Shown here in pieces: positions 49,433 to 55,895 of a DNA stretch of 55,895 nt. Each line of letters begins with the position of its first letter. Position 1 is the first letter of the stretch. The notes beneath the pieces were generated by a model. The model searched no databases and was not told the origin of the DNA. It saw only the letters and a list, made by a program, of their open reading frames with translations. The translations under genes and the position numbers were made by a program. Source of the stretch: Gammaproteobacteria bacterium. Lineage in GTDB: Bacteria; Pseudomonadota; Gammaproteobacteria; SZUA-229. The DNA is taken from contig WFMW01000072.1 of the NCBI GenBank assembly GCA_015488885.1, positions 1 to 55,895 of the forward strand, given 5' to 3'.

Positions 49433-52156
49433 TTAAGCGTAGCTGCCAGCATCATTATCGACAGTCACCGGCCTGATAGTCACCGCAACGACCTTATATT
49501 CTGGCGTCATAGCCTCCTGATCAAAAACACCTGAAGTGAGGTGGTTGATCGCAATCTCTGGATAATGGAAGGTCGTGTAGAGGACACCAGGCATCATCTC
49601 CTCACTGATTTCACAATGCAGACGGGTTGTGCCTTTCGATGAGGTAACTTCAACATAGCTTCCATGTTCCATACCCTCACGTTGTGCATCAAACGGATTA
49701 ATTAATAACACATCATGCTCTACCAGCTCCCGATTAGGTGTACGTCGAGTCATCGAGCCACAGTTATAGTGCTCTAACAGGCGACCAGTAGTAAGTATGT
49801 AGGGAAACTCGCCAGCATGATCTTCCAGCTCGGGGCTTTCCTGGAAAGCGTAATACCTGAACTGACCTTTGGGCAGTTTAAAGGCTTGCTGATGCAATAT
49901 TTGTGTATCACTACCATCTGCAAATACCGGCCACTGTTTACCATTGGCCCCCAGATTTTCCCAGCTGACACCTTCAAAAAACGCTACCACCCGGGAGATT
50001 TCATCAAGTAATTCACTCGCATCATAATCATTTTGAGGATAGCCCATGCGTTGCATCATAGTGCAGATAATCTGTCCATCAGGACGGGTTCCCGGCAAAG
50101 GCTCTATCACCTGATTAACCCTTTGTACACGCCGTTCACCATTAGTGAAAGTACCATTTTTTTCCATAAATGACGCTGCTGGCAACACCACATCAGCCAT
50201 TTCACAGGTTTCTGTCATAAATAATTCCTGCACGATCAATAGATCGAGCATACTCAGTGAAAATTTTACCTCGCAGGAATCTGGATCAGTCTGTAGCAAA
50301 TCTTCCCCCATAACCCAGAGCGCTTTCAGATTACCACCCCGGGCAGCAGCAAACATTTCCGGTATTCTCAGACCCACTTCTCCGGGCACATCAACACCCC
50401 AATGGCGTTTGTAGTGCTGTTGCACCTGCGGGTCGGTAACATCCAGATACCCGGCACCCTGATGAGGTTGCACGCCCATATCAGCTGCGCCCTGAACATT
50501 ATTCTGACCACGTAAAGGATTGACACCCGTACCCGGCTTACCAACATTACCGGTCATCATAACCATCGAAGCAATCATCATAATGGCACGACTACCCTGG
50601 AAATGTTCGGTAACGCCCAGACCATGAAACTCCATCGCACGCTCCGCCCGTCCATAAATCAGCGCACATTGCTCGGCAGCATCCATTGCAACACCGGTTA
50701 AGGCCGCTAACTGTGTCATATCTTGAGCCAGTACTCTGACTTTAAAAGCCGCAAAACCTTCGGTACGTTCCGCGATAAAGGCTTCATTAATCAGACCATG
50801 TTGAATCAGATAAAAGCAGATCATATTCAGCAACGCCACATTGGTGCCCGGGCGTGGTTGCAGATGCAGGCGTGCATATTTACTCAGCTCTATCTTACGC
50901 GGGTCGATGACAATCAAATCAGCACCCGCAAGAGCTGCCTGCTTGATGCGAGCACCGGTGACTGGATGAGCATCGGTAGGATTAGCGCCAATAATTAGAA
51001 TACAATCAGCCAGCGGTATTTCGTCAATAGAGTTGGTGGCTGCGCCTGTACCAAAGACCTGCTGCATACCGTAAGCAGTAGGCGCATGACAGACCCGTGC
51101 ACAGCCATCAATGTTATTGGTACCAATAACTGCCCGCATAAATTTCTGCATCAGATAGTTTTCTTCATTGGTACAGCGTGCGGAGGAAATCCCGGCAATA
51201 GCATCCGGGCCATGCTGATTACTGATTTTTTTCAGGCGTGTGGCGATATAATCTATCGCCTCCTCCCAGCTAACCCTGACATGCCGACCGGCCTTTTTGA
51301 TTAATGGTGAAGTCAAACGATCCGGGTGATCAACGAAGCCGAAGGCATAACGACCTTTAACACAGGTATGCCCCGAATTAACCTCCGCATTTTCCACGCC
51401 GGTAATCGCCTTAACTTTTTCATCCTGTAATTTTACTTCCAGCTGGCAACCGACGCCACAATAGGTACAGGTGGTTATCTGACTACGCTCAGGAATGATT
51501 GATCTGGAATGGTAACGATCATTGATAGCATTGGTAGGACAGGTTTGTACACAACGTCCACAGGACACACAGCCTGCCTCGGAAAAAGTACTGGCCTGGC
51601 CCTGAATAATATGACTCTTTATGCCGCGATTAGCCATCGCCAGCACAAACTGACCCTGGACTTCATCGCAAACACGAATGCAGCGATAACAATGAATACA
51701 TTCAGCCGGCTCAAAATGAATATAGGTGTGACTGTCTTCTTTACAACCTGGTTCCGTTGTATGTGGATAGCGACTGCTGCTGACATTATATTCGGCCAGC
51801 ATCTGCTGAAAAGGACTGGGTGTTTCATCCTCTGCGGCAAACACTTTATTGGCGGGATAATTAGCCACCAGCATTTCAAGAATATTTTTACGGACATTGC
51901 TAATCCGTGCCGATTGCGTCTGGATATACTGCCCGGCTACAACCGGAGTATGACAGGATGCCAACAGACGACCATTGCTGTTTTCATCTTGTGAAACTTC
52001 AACCAGACACATCCGGCAGGCACCAAAGGGTTCTAACACCGGATCATGGCAAAGCACCGGAATTTCCCTGCGACTGACGTGTCTGCACACAAAGTCATAG
52101 ATGCTTTCACCAGCAATGATATCGCAGGCATTGCCATTAATGTAAGCGATCGTCAT
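49433..52156 (-). CDS. fdhA: NAD-dependent formate dehydrogenase, molybdenum/tungsten catalytic subunit
   Basis: 907 residues. Oxidises formate to CO2. Order: NuoG-like [2Fe-2S] domain (Cys36, 47, 50, 68), two [4Fe-4S] ferredoxin clusters (Cys153-163 and Cys196-206), an FdhF-type [4Fe-4S] site (Cys230, 233, 237, 265), and the bis-MGD domain with the metal ligand Cys356 in GCARVCHAPT. Cysteine rather than selenocysteine is used, so no SECIS element is needed. The C-terminal molybdopterin-dinucleotide domain (PYILTTGRLLEHYNCGSMTRRTPNREL) is complete. It overlaps the flavin subunit gene by 4 bp. Confidence 0.95.
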   Translation of the reverse strand: MTIAYINGNACDIIAGESIYDFVCRHVSRREIPVLCHDPVLEPFGACRMCLVEVSQDENSNGRLLASCHTPVVAGQYIQTQSARISNVRKNILEMLVANYPANKVFAAEDETPSPFQQMLAEYNVSSSRYPHTTEPGCKEDSHTYIHFEPAECIHCYRCIRVCDEVQGQFVLAMANRGIKSHIIQGQASTFSEAGCVSCGRCVQTCPTNAINDRYHSRSIIPERSQITTCTYCGVGCQLEVKLQDEKVKAITGVENAEVNSGHTCVKGRYAFGFVDHPDRLTSPLIKKAGRHVRVSWEEAIDYIATRLKKISNQHGPDAIAGISSARCTNEENYLMQKFMRAVIGTNNIDGCARVCHAPTAYGMQQVFGTGAATNSIDEIPLADCILIIGANPTDAHPVTGARIKQAALAGADLIVIDPRKIELSKYARLHLQPRPGTNVALLNMICFYLIQHGLINEAFIAERTEGFAAFKVRVLAQDMTQLAALTGVAMDAAEQCALIYGRAERAMEFHGLGVTEHFQGSRAIMMIASMVMMTGNVGKPGTGVNPLRGQNNVQGAADMGVQPHQGAGYLDVTDPQVQQHYKRHWGVDVPGEVGLRIPEMFAAARGGNLKALWVMGEDLLQTDPDSCEVKFSLSMLDLLIVQELFMTETCEMADVVLPAASFMEKNGTFTNGERRVQRVNQVIEPLPGTRPDGQIICTMMQRMGYPQNDYDASELLDEISRVVAFFEGVSWENLGANGKQWPVFADGSDTQILHQQAFKLPKGQFRYYAFQESPELEDHAGEFPYILTTGRLLEHYNCGSMTRRTPNRELVEHDVLLINPFDAQREGMEHGSYVEVTSSKGTTRLHCEISEEMMPGVLYTTFHYPEIAINHLTSGVFDQEAMTPEYKVVAVTIRPVTVDNDAGSYA

Positions 52157-53763
52157 TGGCTTAGCTCCGGGCTAAAATACTCAGCCAGTTCAGTAGAAAA
52201 ATACTGTAGACAATTACGCACAGGCAGGGGCAACCCACCACCTAAAGCACATAAAGAGCCAAACGCCAGAGTATCGAGTAAATCAGCAAATAACTGTTGA
52301 TCAATTTTTTTACCTGTGGCCGCCGCTGCCAGCAAATCGGCACCTTTTGCAGTACCCAATCGGCAGGGATTACATTTACCGCAGGACTCATGTGCCATAT
52401 AGCGGAATAAATGCTCAAGGAAATCTCGAACAGGGTAATCGTCGGGAATACACACCATTCCCCCATGCCCCAGAGCAAAACCAGCCTGCTGCATGGATTC
52501 AAAATCAAGATTCAATTCCACCATTTTATCCAATGGCAGTACACAACCCAGTGGGCCGCCAACCTGAATCGCCTTGACCGGATTTTTAAAGCCACCGGCA
52601 TATTGCCTGACCAGAGCATTCAGATTCATACCCATCTCCACTTCATACAGGCCGGGGCGTGTAAACTGGGCATCCAGCGAAAGTAATTTCGTTCCCTTGC
52701 TTTTATCAGTACCAATTTGGGCATAAGCTGCCCCTCCATGTTCCAGAATCCAGGGAATACAGGCAAAGGTTTCAACATTAGAAACCAGTGTAGGCTGACC
52801 CCAGAGACCATAACTTGCAGGATAGGGTGGGCGAGCACGAACGTCAGGACGCAAACCTTCAATCGAATTTAATAGCGCAGTTTCTTCCCCACAGACATAG
52901 GAACCGGCACCAGGAATAATACTGAATTCGAAGCGCTGGCTGATCTCATTGTCCAGCTGATTAAATTCTTCAATCGCAGTTTGAATGATGGCAATGGCCT
53001 CAGGATATTCCTGACGGATATACAACACGCCCTGTTCAGCACCACAGGCAAGACCGGCAGCATACATACCCGCCAGCACTTTATGTGCCTGTTCCTCAAG
53101 TAAGTAACGATCAGAAAAAGCACCCGGATCACCCTCATCCGCATTACAGACAATATATTTTTCCGCCGCCTTTTCAACTGCACAGGCTTTGAGCTTGGAA
53201 GCGAACGGAAAACCTGCCCCCCCACGGCCACGCAAACTGGAGAGCCGTAACTGCCCGTGAACATCCTCCACACTGCGTGCATAACGATAAAGTGACTCAA
53301 AATCAGATATTTGCGTTGTTAAAATCGGGGTCTCACAGAGTCTGTAAACAGGCATGGGAACCACCTTGAATTCACCCTCCACATTGGCCCTGGTTATCCG
53401 TTTATTTTCGGTGACCTGTTGTAATAAACCACCCCCCTGATAGCAATAACCGACACACCGACAATCACCGTGATCGGCACAATTTTCTGATGCGCTGGTG
53501 CTACTGCCATTAAGCAGGCATGCCGTGCCTTTGCAGACCCATTGTTTCTTACCTGTATTATCAGAATGCAAAAAATCATAAAAGGTAGCTGTTCCATAGA
53601 GTGCCGCCTCGCCGACAAGAGAGTCTTTGCCCAGAGCTGCAATATCAGCAGATAACGGAGCACCCTGGCTTGCTGCAGAATGCTGCAGGGCTGTCAATAA
53701 ATTCTGCCTGGCAGCTGATCTGGAACATAACTTATGACTTAAACCACGAATATTTTTCGACAC
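52153..53763 (-). CDS. Formate dehydrogenase NADH-forming flavin subunit (NuoE-NuoF fusion)
   Basis: 536 residues from a GTG at 53763 with a very strong GGGGAGGA site. The N-terminal 120 residues are NuoE-like, with [2Fe-2S] cysteines at about 77, 82, 103 and 107. The rest is NuoF-like: FMN loop LRGRGGAGFPFASK (177-190), NADH/FMN block NADEGDPGAFSDRYLLE, CGEETALLNSIEGLRP, and the [4Fe-4S] site SCGKCNPCR (Cys461, 464, 467). It passes electrons from the catalytic subunit to NAD+. The two genes form an operon; a small delta subunit and fdhD are not present next to them. Confidence 0.94.
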   Translation of the reverse strand: MSKNIRGLSHKLCSRSAARQNLLTALQHSAASQGAPLSADIAALGKDSLVGEAALYGTATFYDFLHSDNTGKKQWVCKGTACLLNGSSTSASENCADHGDCRCVGYCYQGGGLLQQVTENKRITRANVEGEFKVVPMPVYRLCETPILTTQISDFESLYRYARSVEDVHGQLRLSSLRGRGGAGFPFASKLKACAVEKAAEKYIVCNADEGDPGAFSDRYLLEEQAHKVLAGMYAAGLACGAEQGVLYIRQEYPEAIAIIQTAIEEFNQLDNEISQRFEFSIIPGAGSYVCGEETALLNSIEGLRPDVRARPPYPASYGLWGQPTLVSNVETFACIPWILEHGGAAYAQIGTDKSKGTKLLSLDAQFTRPGLYEVEMGMNLNALVRQYAGGFKNPVKAIQVGGPLGCVLPLDKMVELNLDFESMQQAGFALGHGGMVCIPDDYPVRDFLEHLFRYMAHESCGKCNPCRLGTAKGADLLAAAATGKKIDQQLFADLLDTLAFGSLCALGGGLPLPVRNCLQYFSTELAEYFSPELSQ

Positions 53764-53864
53764 TGGAATCCTCCCCTTACAACAAAAATTGATGAACAGA
53801 AGTTTGTCAATATATTCATATTACCAGAATTGAATCACCCAAAACTGTTTGATTTAGCCTCAGA

Positions 53865-53896
53865 TAATGCCTTAGCCCAATAATGCCTTAACCCAA
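53865..53896. repeat. 16-bp tandem duplication upstream of the formate dehydrogenase operon
   Basis: TAATGCCTTAGCCCAA and TAATGCCTTAACCCAA lie head to tail with one G/A difference, about 100 bp upstream of the operon. The same size and mismatch type occur at 32142-32173. Confidence 0.92.
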
Positions 53897-53931
53897 ATAT
53901 TTCATGGTAACGCTATAATTTTTGCTTAATA

Positions 53932-54132
53932 TCATGAATTGACAAGATGAATATGATTTGAGGTAACAATATAGTTCAACACACATAGATCATATCGCTT
54001 CTTTGCCTCAAACAACCAGTGCAACCAGCACTGGCGGTATTTCACAAACTTCAGCAAAAATTCCTGCTTATGGCAGCGGTGGGTGATGTGCCAGATATGA
54101 CCGGGCAAAAAATGTCGATGGGCGCGTGGCAT
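53932..54132 (-). pseudogene. Truncated REP-associated (Y1/HUH) transposase
   Basis: 66 codons remain: MPRAHRHFLPGHIWHITHRCHK is the usual start of this IS200-like/RAYT group, and SNHIHLV near the end is the HUH metal-binding motif. Translation stops three residues after it. Complete members run to about 200 residues or more and carry the catalytic Tyr further on, which is missing here. No continuation is seen in other frames down to 53764, so this is a deletion remnant and cannot be active. Confidence 0.78.
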
Positions 54133-54164
54133 GGGCTTCTCTCCTTAAAGTAGTGGTTTTACCC

Positions 54165-54207
54165 CTAAAACAGGCGGTTTAAGCCTGAAATTCATGCCTG
54201 TTTTAAG
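54165..54207. repeat. Palindromic element beside the transposase remnant
   Basis: AAAACAGGC (54167-54175) pairs with GCCTGTTTT (54196-54204); an internal GCCTG (about 54184-54188) can instead pair with CAGGC, so two hairpins compete. It lies directly upstream of the transposase remnant, where REP-type palindromes are often found. Confidence 0.5.
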
Positions 54208-54223
54208 TGTTTTTTATTTTTAT

Positions 54224-54397
54224 TCAATCACTTATCGTGGGCGACCCCAATGCACCTTTATTTCCAACAGAAGCGGTTAGTTTCAGTCGGTGACAATTTA
54301 TCACCAACTGGTTTCCTTCCTTACCAAACCGCTGTTTCAGCTTATTCCAGTACTTCCTGGCTGTTTGATAATCAGCCTGAATAACAGGGTCTACCAT
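54224..54397 (-). pseudogene. Bro-N (phage antirepressor) domain fragment
   Basis: A stretch of about 45 residues, YQTARKYWNKLKQRFGKEGNQL followed by VINCHRLKLTA, matches the core of Bro-N domains (typically ...ARKYW..LK.RL..EGNE..TNC..LKL...DGK). The domain is cut off at both ends: the frame upstream runs into the zeta-like gene, and after the LKLTA block it continues as an unrelated tail to a stop. There is no start codon of its own that makes sense. It is a relic of a phage-type or BRO-family gene. Confidence 0.68.
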
Positions 54398-54417
54398 TGA
54401 ATTGTTATTACACGCGG

Positions 54418-55029
54418 TTATCCTTCTGGCATATTTTTTAAAGCTACAGATGCTAAAGGCTTCGCCCATGTGGGCAGCTCTTGCTTCTCTATACACACAC
54501 TGCCATCCTTAACAACAAATAACTTCTTTATACCTGGCTTCCCTCCGCAAATAGGCGCTGAGTTATCATACACTTGCACCTCAGCACACCCCGGTAACAA
54601 GATCATCATGTTATGGCGTGATCGGGTAAACCGTTCATGGATTTTAGCTTCAGGGATATCATGACCACCTTGAGATACACGGTGCCGGACACGCTCAATA
54701 TGTAGCTCGACAGATGACAATCCAATATAGAAAATACGGATGTGTATGCCTTTTGTTATAGCATTTTGAAGCTTTTGCGTGATGCTATTCCCTCCCAGAG
54801 TTGTTTCAAAGGTGTAATCCGAATCGTGCTTTATCGCATTGAGTAAATGATCAAGTCCCATCTGCCAGGCTTTAGCGTTTGCATCATATTGTACAAGTTG
54901 AGGGTCTTCAGCTCGTAGCTGCCGTGCAACTTCATCGGGATTGAAATATTCACCGCCCACCTCTCGTAACCAGGCACCCGCAATCGAACTTTTGCCTGCG
55001 CCGTTAACCCCTGCGATCACTGTAATCAA
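54418..55029 (-). CDS. Zeta-toxin-like P-loop kinase
   Basis: 203 residues. The Walker A loop is AGVNGAGKSS (6-15), followed by YFNPDEVARQLR and a TFETTLGG block, all typical of zeta-like proteins. Zeta toxins phosphorylate UDP-sugar cell-wall precursors; many chromosomal homologues are annotated only as P-loop ATPases. RVRHRVSQGGHDIPEAKIHERFTRSRHN is the conserved second half with basic residues for phosphate binding. The start is TTG at 55029. A putative antitoxin gene ends 8 bp upstream. It appears complete, ending just before the Bro-N relic. Confidence 0.8.
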   Translation of the reverse strand: MITVIAGVNGAGKSSIAGAWLREVGGEYFNPDEVARQLRAEDPQLVQYDANAKAWQMGLDHLLNAIKHDSDYTFETTLGGNSITQKLQNAITKGIHIRIFYIGLSSVELHIERVRHRVSQGGHDIPEAKIHERFTRSRHNMMILLPGCAEVQVYDNSAPICGGKPGIKKLFVVKDGSVCIEKQELPTWAKPLASVALKNMPEG

Positions 55030-55037
55030 GGCAAGCC

Positions 55038-55472
55038 CTACCCCTTATAGGCGTTATTGAGTTCTTCCTCCGATACCTCAAATAAAGCATCAGTGGCCTG
55101 GCGGGAAGCCGGTGAGGCAATGTGTTGGAATAGATGATCGTATTCACTCATGGCCTGAGTTAATTCTAGCTCACGAACCTTTTCAACGAGTTCTGCATAA
55201 TGTTGTTTCATGTCTAATATCGCCTGATACTGATCAACACCAATAACGACTGCTGCATCAGATTTGCGTAGCTTGAGCTTGAGAATGCTTTGCTCTTTGG
55301 TCATTTGGTTCAGTGAGGATTCGATATGACGTCCAAACTCGCCACTTCCCTTACAGAAAATCGAAGTTAAAGGAGCGAGACACTTTAAAGAAGCCAAATC
55401 ATTCAGTGCTTTCGATACCAGTGTGCTAACAGCCGGTGTAGATCGAGCGTTTTCAATGCGTTGTGTAACCAT
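55038..55472 (-). CDS. Putative antitoxin of the zeta-like toxin
   Basis: 144 residues with a strong GGAGGG ribosome site. Residues about 70-95 (LKLRKSDAAVVIGVDQYQAILDMKQHY) resemble the Phd/YefM antitoxin pattern, in which a DNA-binding N-part is followed by ..VVV...EYEAL. The C-terminal part (EYDHLFQHIASPASRQATDALFEVSEEELNNAY) is acidic and helical, as antitoxin tails often are. The first 60 residues are unlike Phd proteins. It is the first gene of the pair, the normal antitoxin-toxin order. It is not the small epsilon antitoxin of classical systems. The role is inferred mainly from position. Confidence 0.55.
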   Translation of the reverse strand: MVTQRIENARSTPAVSTLVSKALNDLASLKCLAPLTSIFCKGSGEFGRHIESSLNQMTKEQSILKLKLRKSDAAVVIGVDQYQAILDMKQHYAELVEKVRELELTQAMSEYDHLFQHIASPASRQATDALFEVSEEELNNAYKG

Positions 55473-55748
55473 GCGTAACCCTCCTGTTTTTCAAATAGTC
55501 TAACATGTAAGTGCCTCTACTGCCACTTCCAGCCTTATCCAATATGAAATGAGTCTGAAAACAACTTAAAAACTAAAAGCAGACACCCATTTTTACATTT
55601 TTCAGAGTCAGCTATTATCTGAATTGAGTTACCCTGACCAGGAAATACCCTCAGGCTTTAAAAACAGCAATATTATTCTGTTTTTAATTCAGGCCCTGGT
55701 GCGGTAATGATAAAAGAAGGCGATAAAAAAAGATTGCTGGGTATTTTT

Positions 55749-55895
55749 TTATGCGGCAATAGAACAATAATGACGACGCGATGCCGCCATGCCCTTGAGC
55801 CAGCGTTTGTGGCAGTGATGTGCAAAGTCTTCAAGTTTGTCGGTACCTCCGGCGGCTGTTCCATACTGCTGATTAAAGCTCTGGATATGTTCCAG
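55749..55895 (-). CDS. Unrecognised protein, C-terminal end (partial)
   Basis: An open frame enters from the right edge and stops at 55749-55751, giving 48 residues: it includes QSFNQQYGTAAGGTDKLEDF and ends HHCHKRWLKGMAASRRHYC plus four residues. The end is rich in His, Arg and Cys. I do not recognise the family, and too little is visible to name it. The 276 bp between this stop and the antitoxin gene show AT-rich DNA with no clear signal. Confidence 0.5.
   Translation of the reverse strand: MEHIQSFNQQYGTAAGGTDKLEDFAHHCHKRWLKGMAASRRHYCSIAA

Noticed and set aside
41706-53908. ATATTTCATGG shared by the palindrome after pgeF and DNA beside the transposase remnant
   Set aside because: Only 11 bases match and the second site lacks the other arm, so a common REP family is not supported.
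55673-55864. 63-codon minus-strand frame at the right edge
   Set aside because: It is in a different frame from the better-supported open frame that enters from the window edge and has low-complexity hydrophobic content.

Overview
The window looks like a chromosomal segment of a gammaproteobacterium. The evidence is gene content and gene order. rsmI and lpoA-yraN-diaA sit together, petABC runs into sspA-sspB, and dsbD is followed by aroQ-accB-accC. bamD diverges from rluD-pgeF with clpB nearby, and pilS-pilR are adjacent. There is no rRNA or other decisive marker, so genus cannot be read from the sequence. Phosphoketolase, glycogen phosphorylase, a proton-pumping P-type ATPase, an NAD-linked formate dehydrogenase and a cytochrome bc1 complex would fit a respiratory C1-using or sulfur-oxidising lineage; that is inference.

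Layout. 1-4.2 kb: the tail of a lipoprotein of an ABC/MCE-type lipid transporter, an exported YfdX-family protein and a plasma-membrane-type H+-ATPase. 4.7-9.6 kb: phosphoketolase and alpha-glucan phosphorylase, 2 bp apart, behind a good FNR/ANR-type promoter. 9.7-15.5 kb: CDF metal exporter, rhomboid protease, DUF1015 protein, GshA, Sel1/SH3 protein and DUF1841 protein. 15.8-16.2 kb: a small exported Cys-repeat protein that matches the HvfA type of RiPP metallophore precursor but has no modification enzyme beside it. 16.2-19.1 kb: groES-groEL with a perfect CIRCE operator, and fxsA. 19.3-24.2 kb: dsbD, a TlpA-like thioredoxin, aroQ, accB and accC. 24.3-28.2 kb: rsmI diverging from lpoA-yraN-diaA. 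28.3-32.1 kb: sspB, sspA and petCBA, all on the minus strand. 32.4-37.5 kb: DegS-like protease, hisC, hsp20, a short-chain dehydrogenase and a di-heme cytochrome c peroxidase. 37.6-44.4 kb: clpB, a rhodanese/small exported protein pair, pgeF, rluD and divergent bamD. 44.5-49.4 kb: nadE and pilS-pilR. 49.4-53.8 kb: a two-gene NAD-dependent formate dehydrogenase. 53.8-55.9 kb: an accessory patch with a truncated REP-associated transposase, a Bro-N antirepressor fragment, a zeta-like toxin with a putative antitoxin, and the tail of an unrecognised gene.

How the genes work together. Glycogen phosphorylase feeds sugar phosphate to phosphoketolase, giving acetyl phosphate under a probable oxygen-sensing promoter. 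Formate dehydrogenase makes NADH and bc1 conserves energy. The three chaperone loci appear to use two different controls: CIRCE/HrcA for groESL, and sigma32-like promoters for hsp20 and clpB.

The most unusual signals are the orphan HvfA-like precursor, a recurring pattern of short (12-19 bp) tandem duplications in intergenic DNA at many places in the window, the FNR-type promoter, and the accessory patch at the right end. No CRISPR array, tRNA, rRNA or complete insertion sequence was found.
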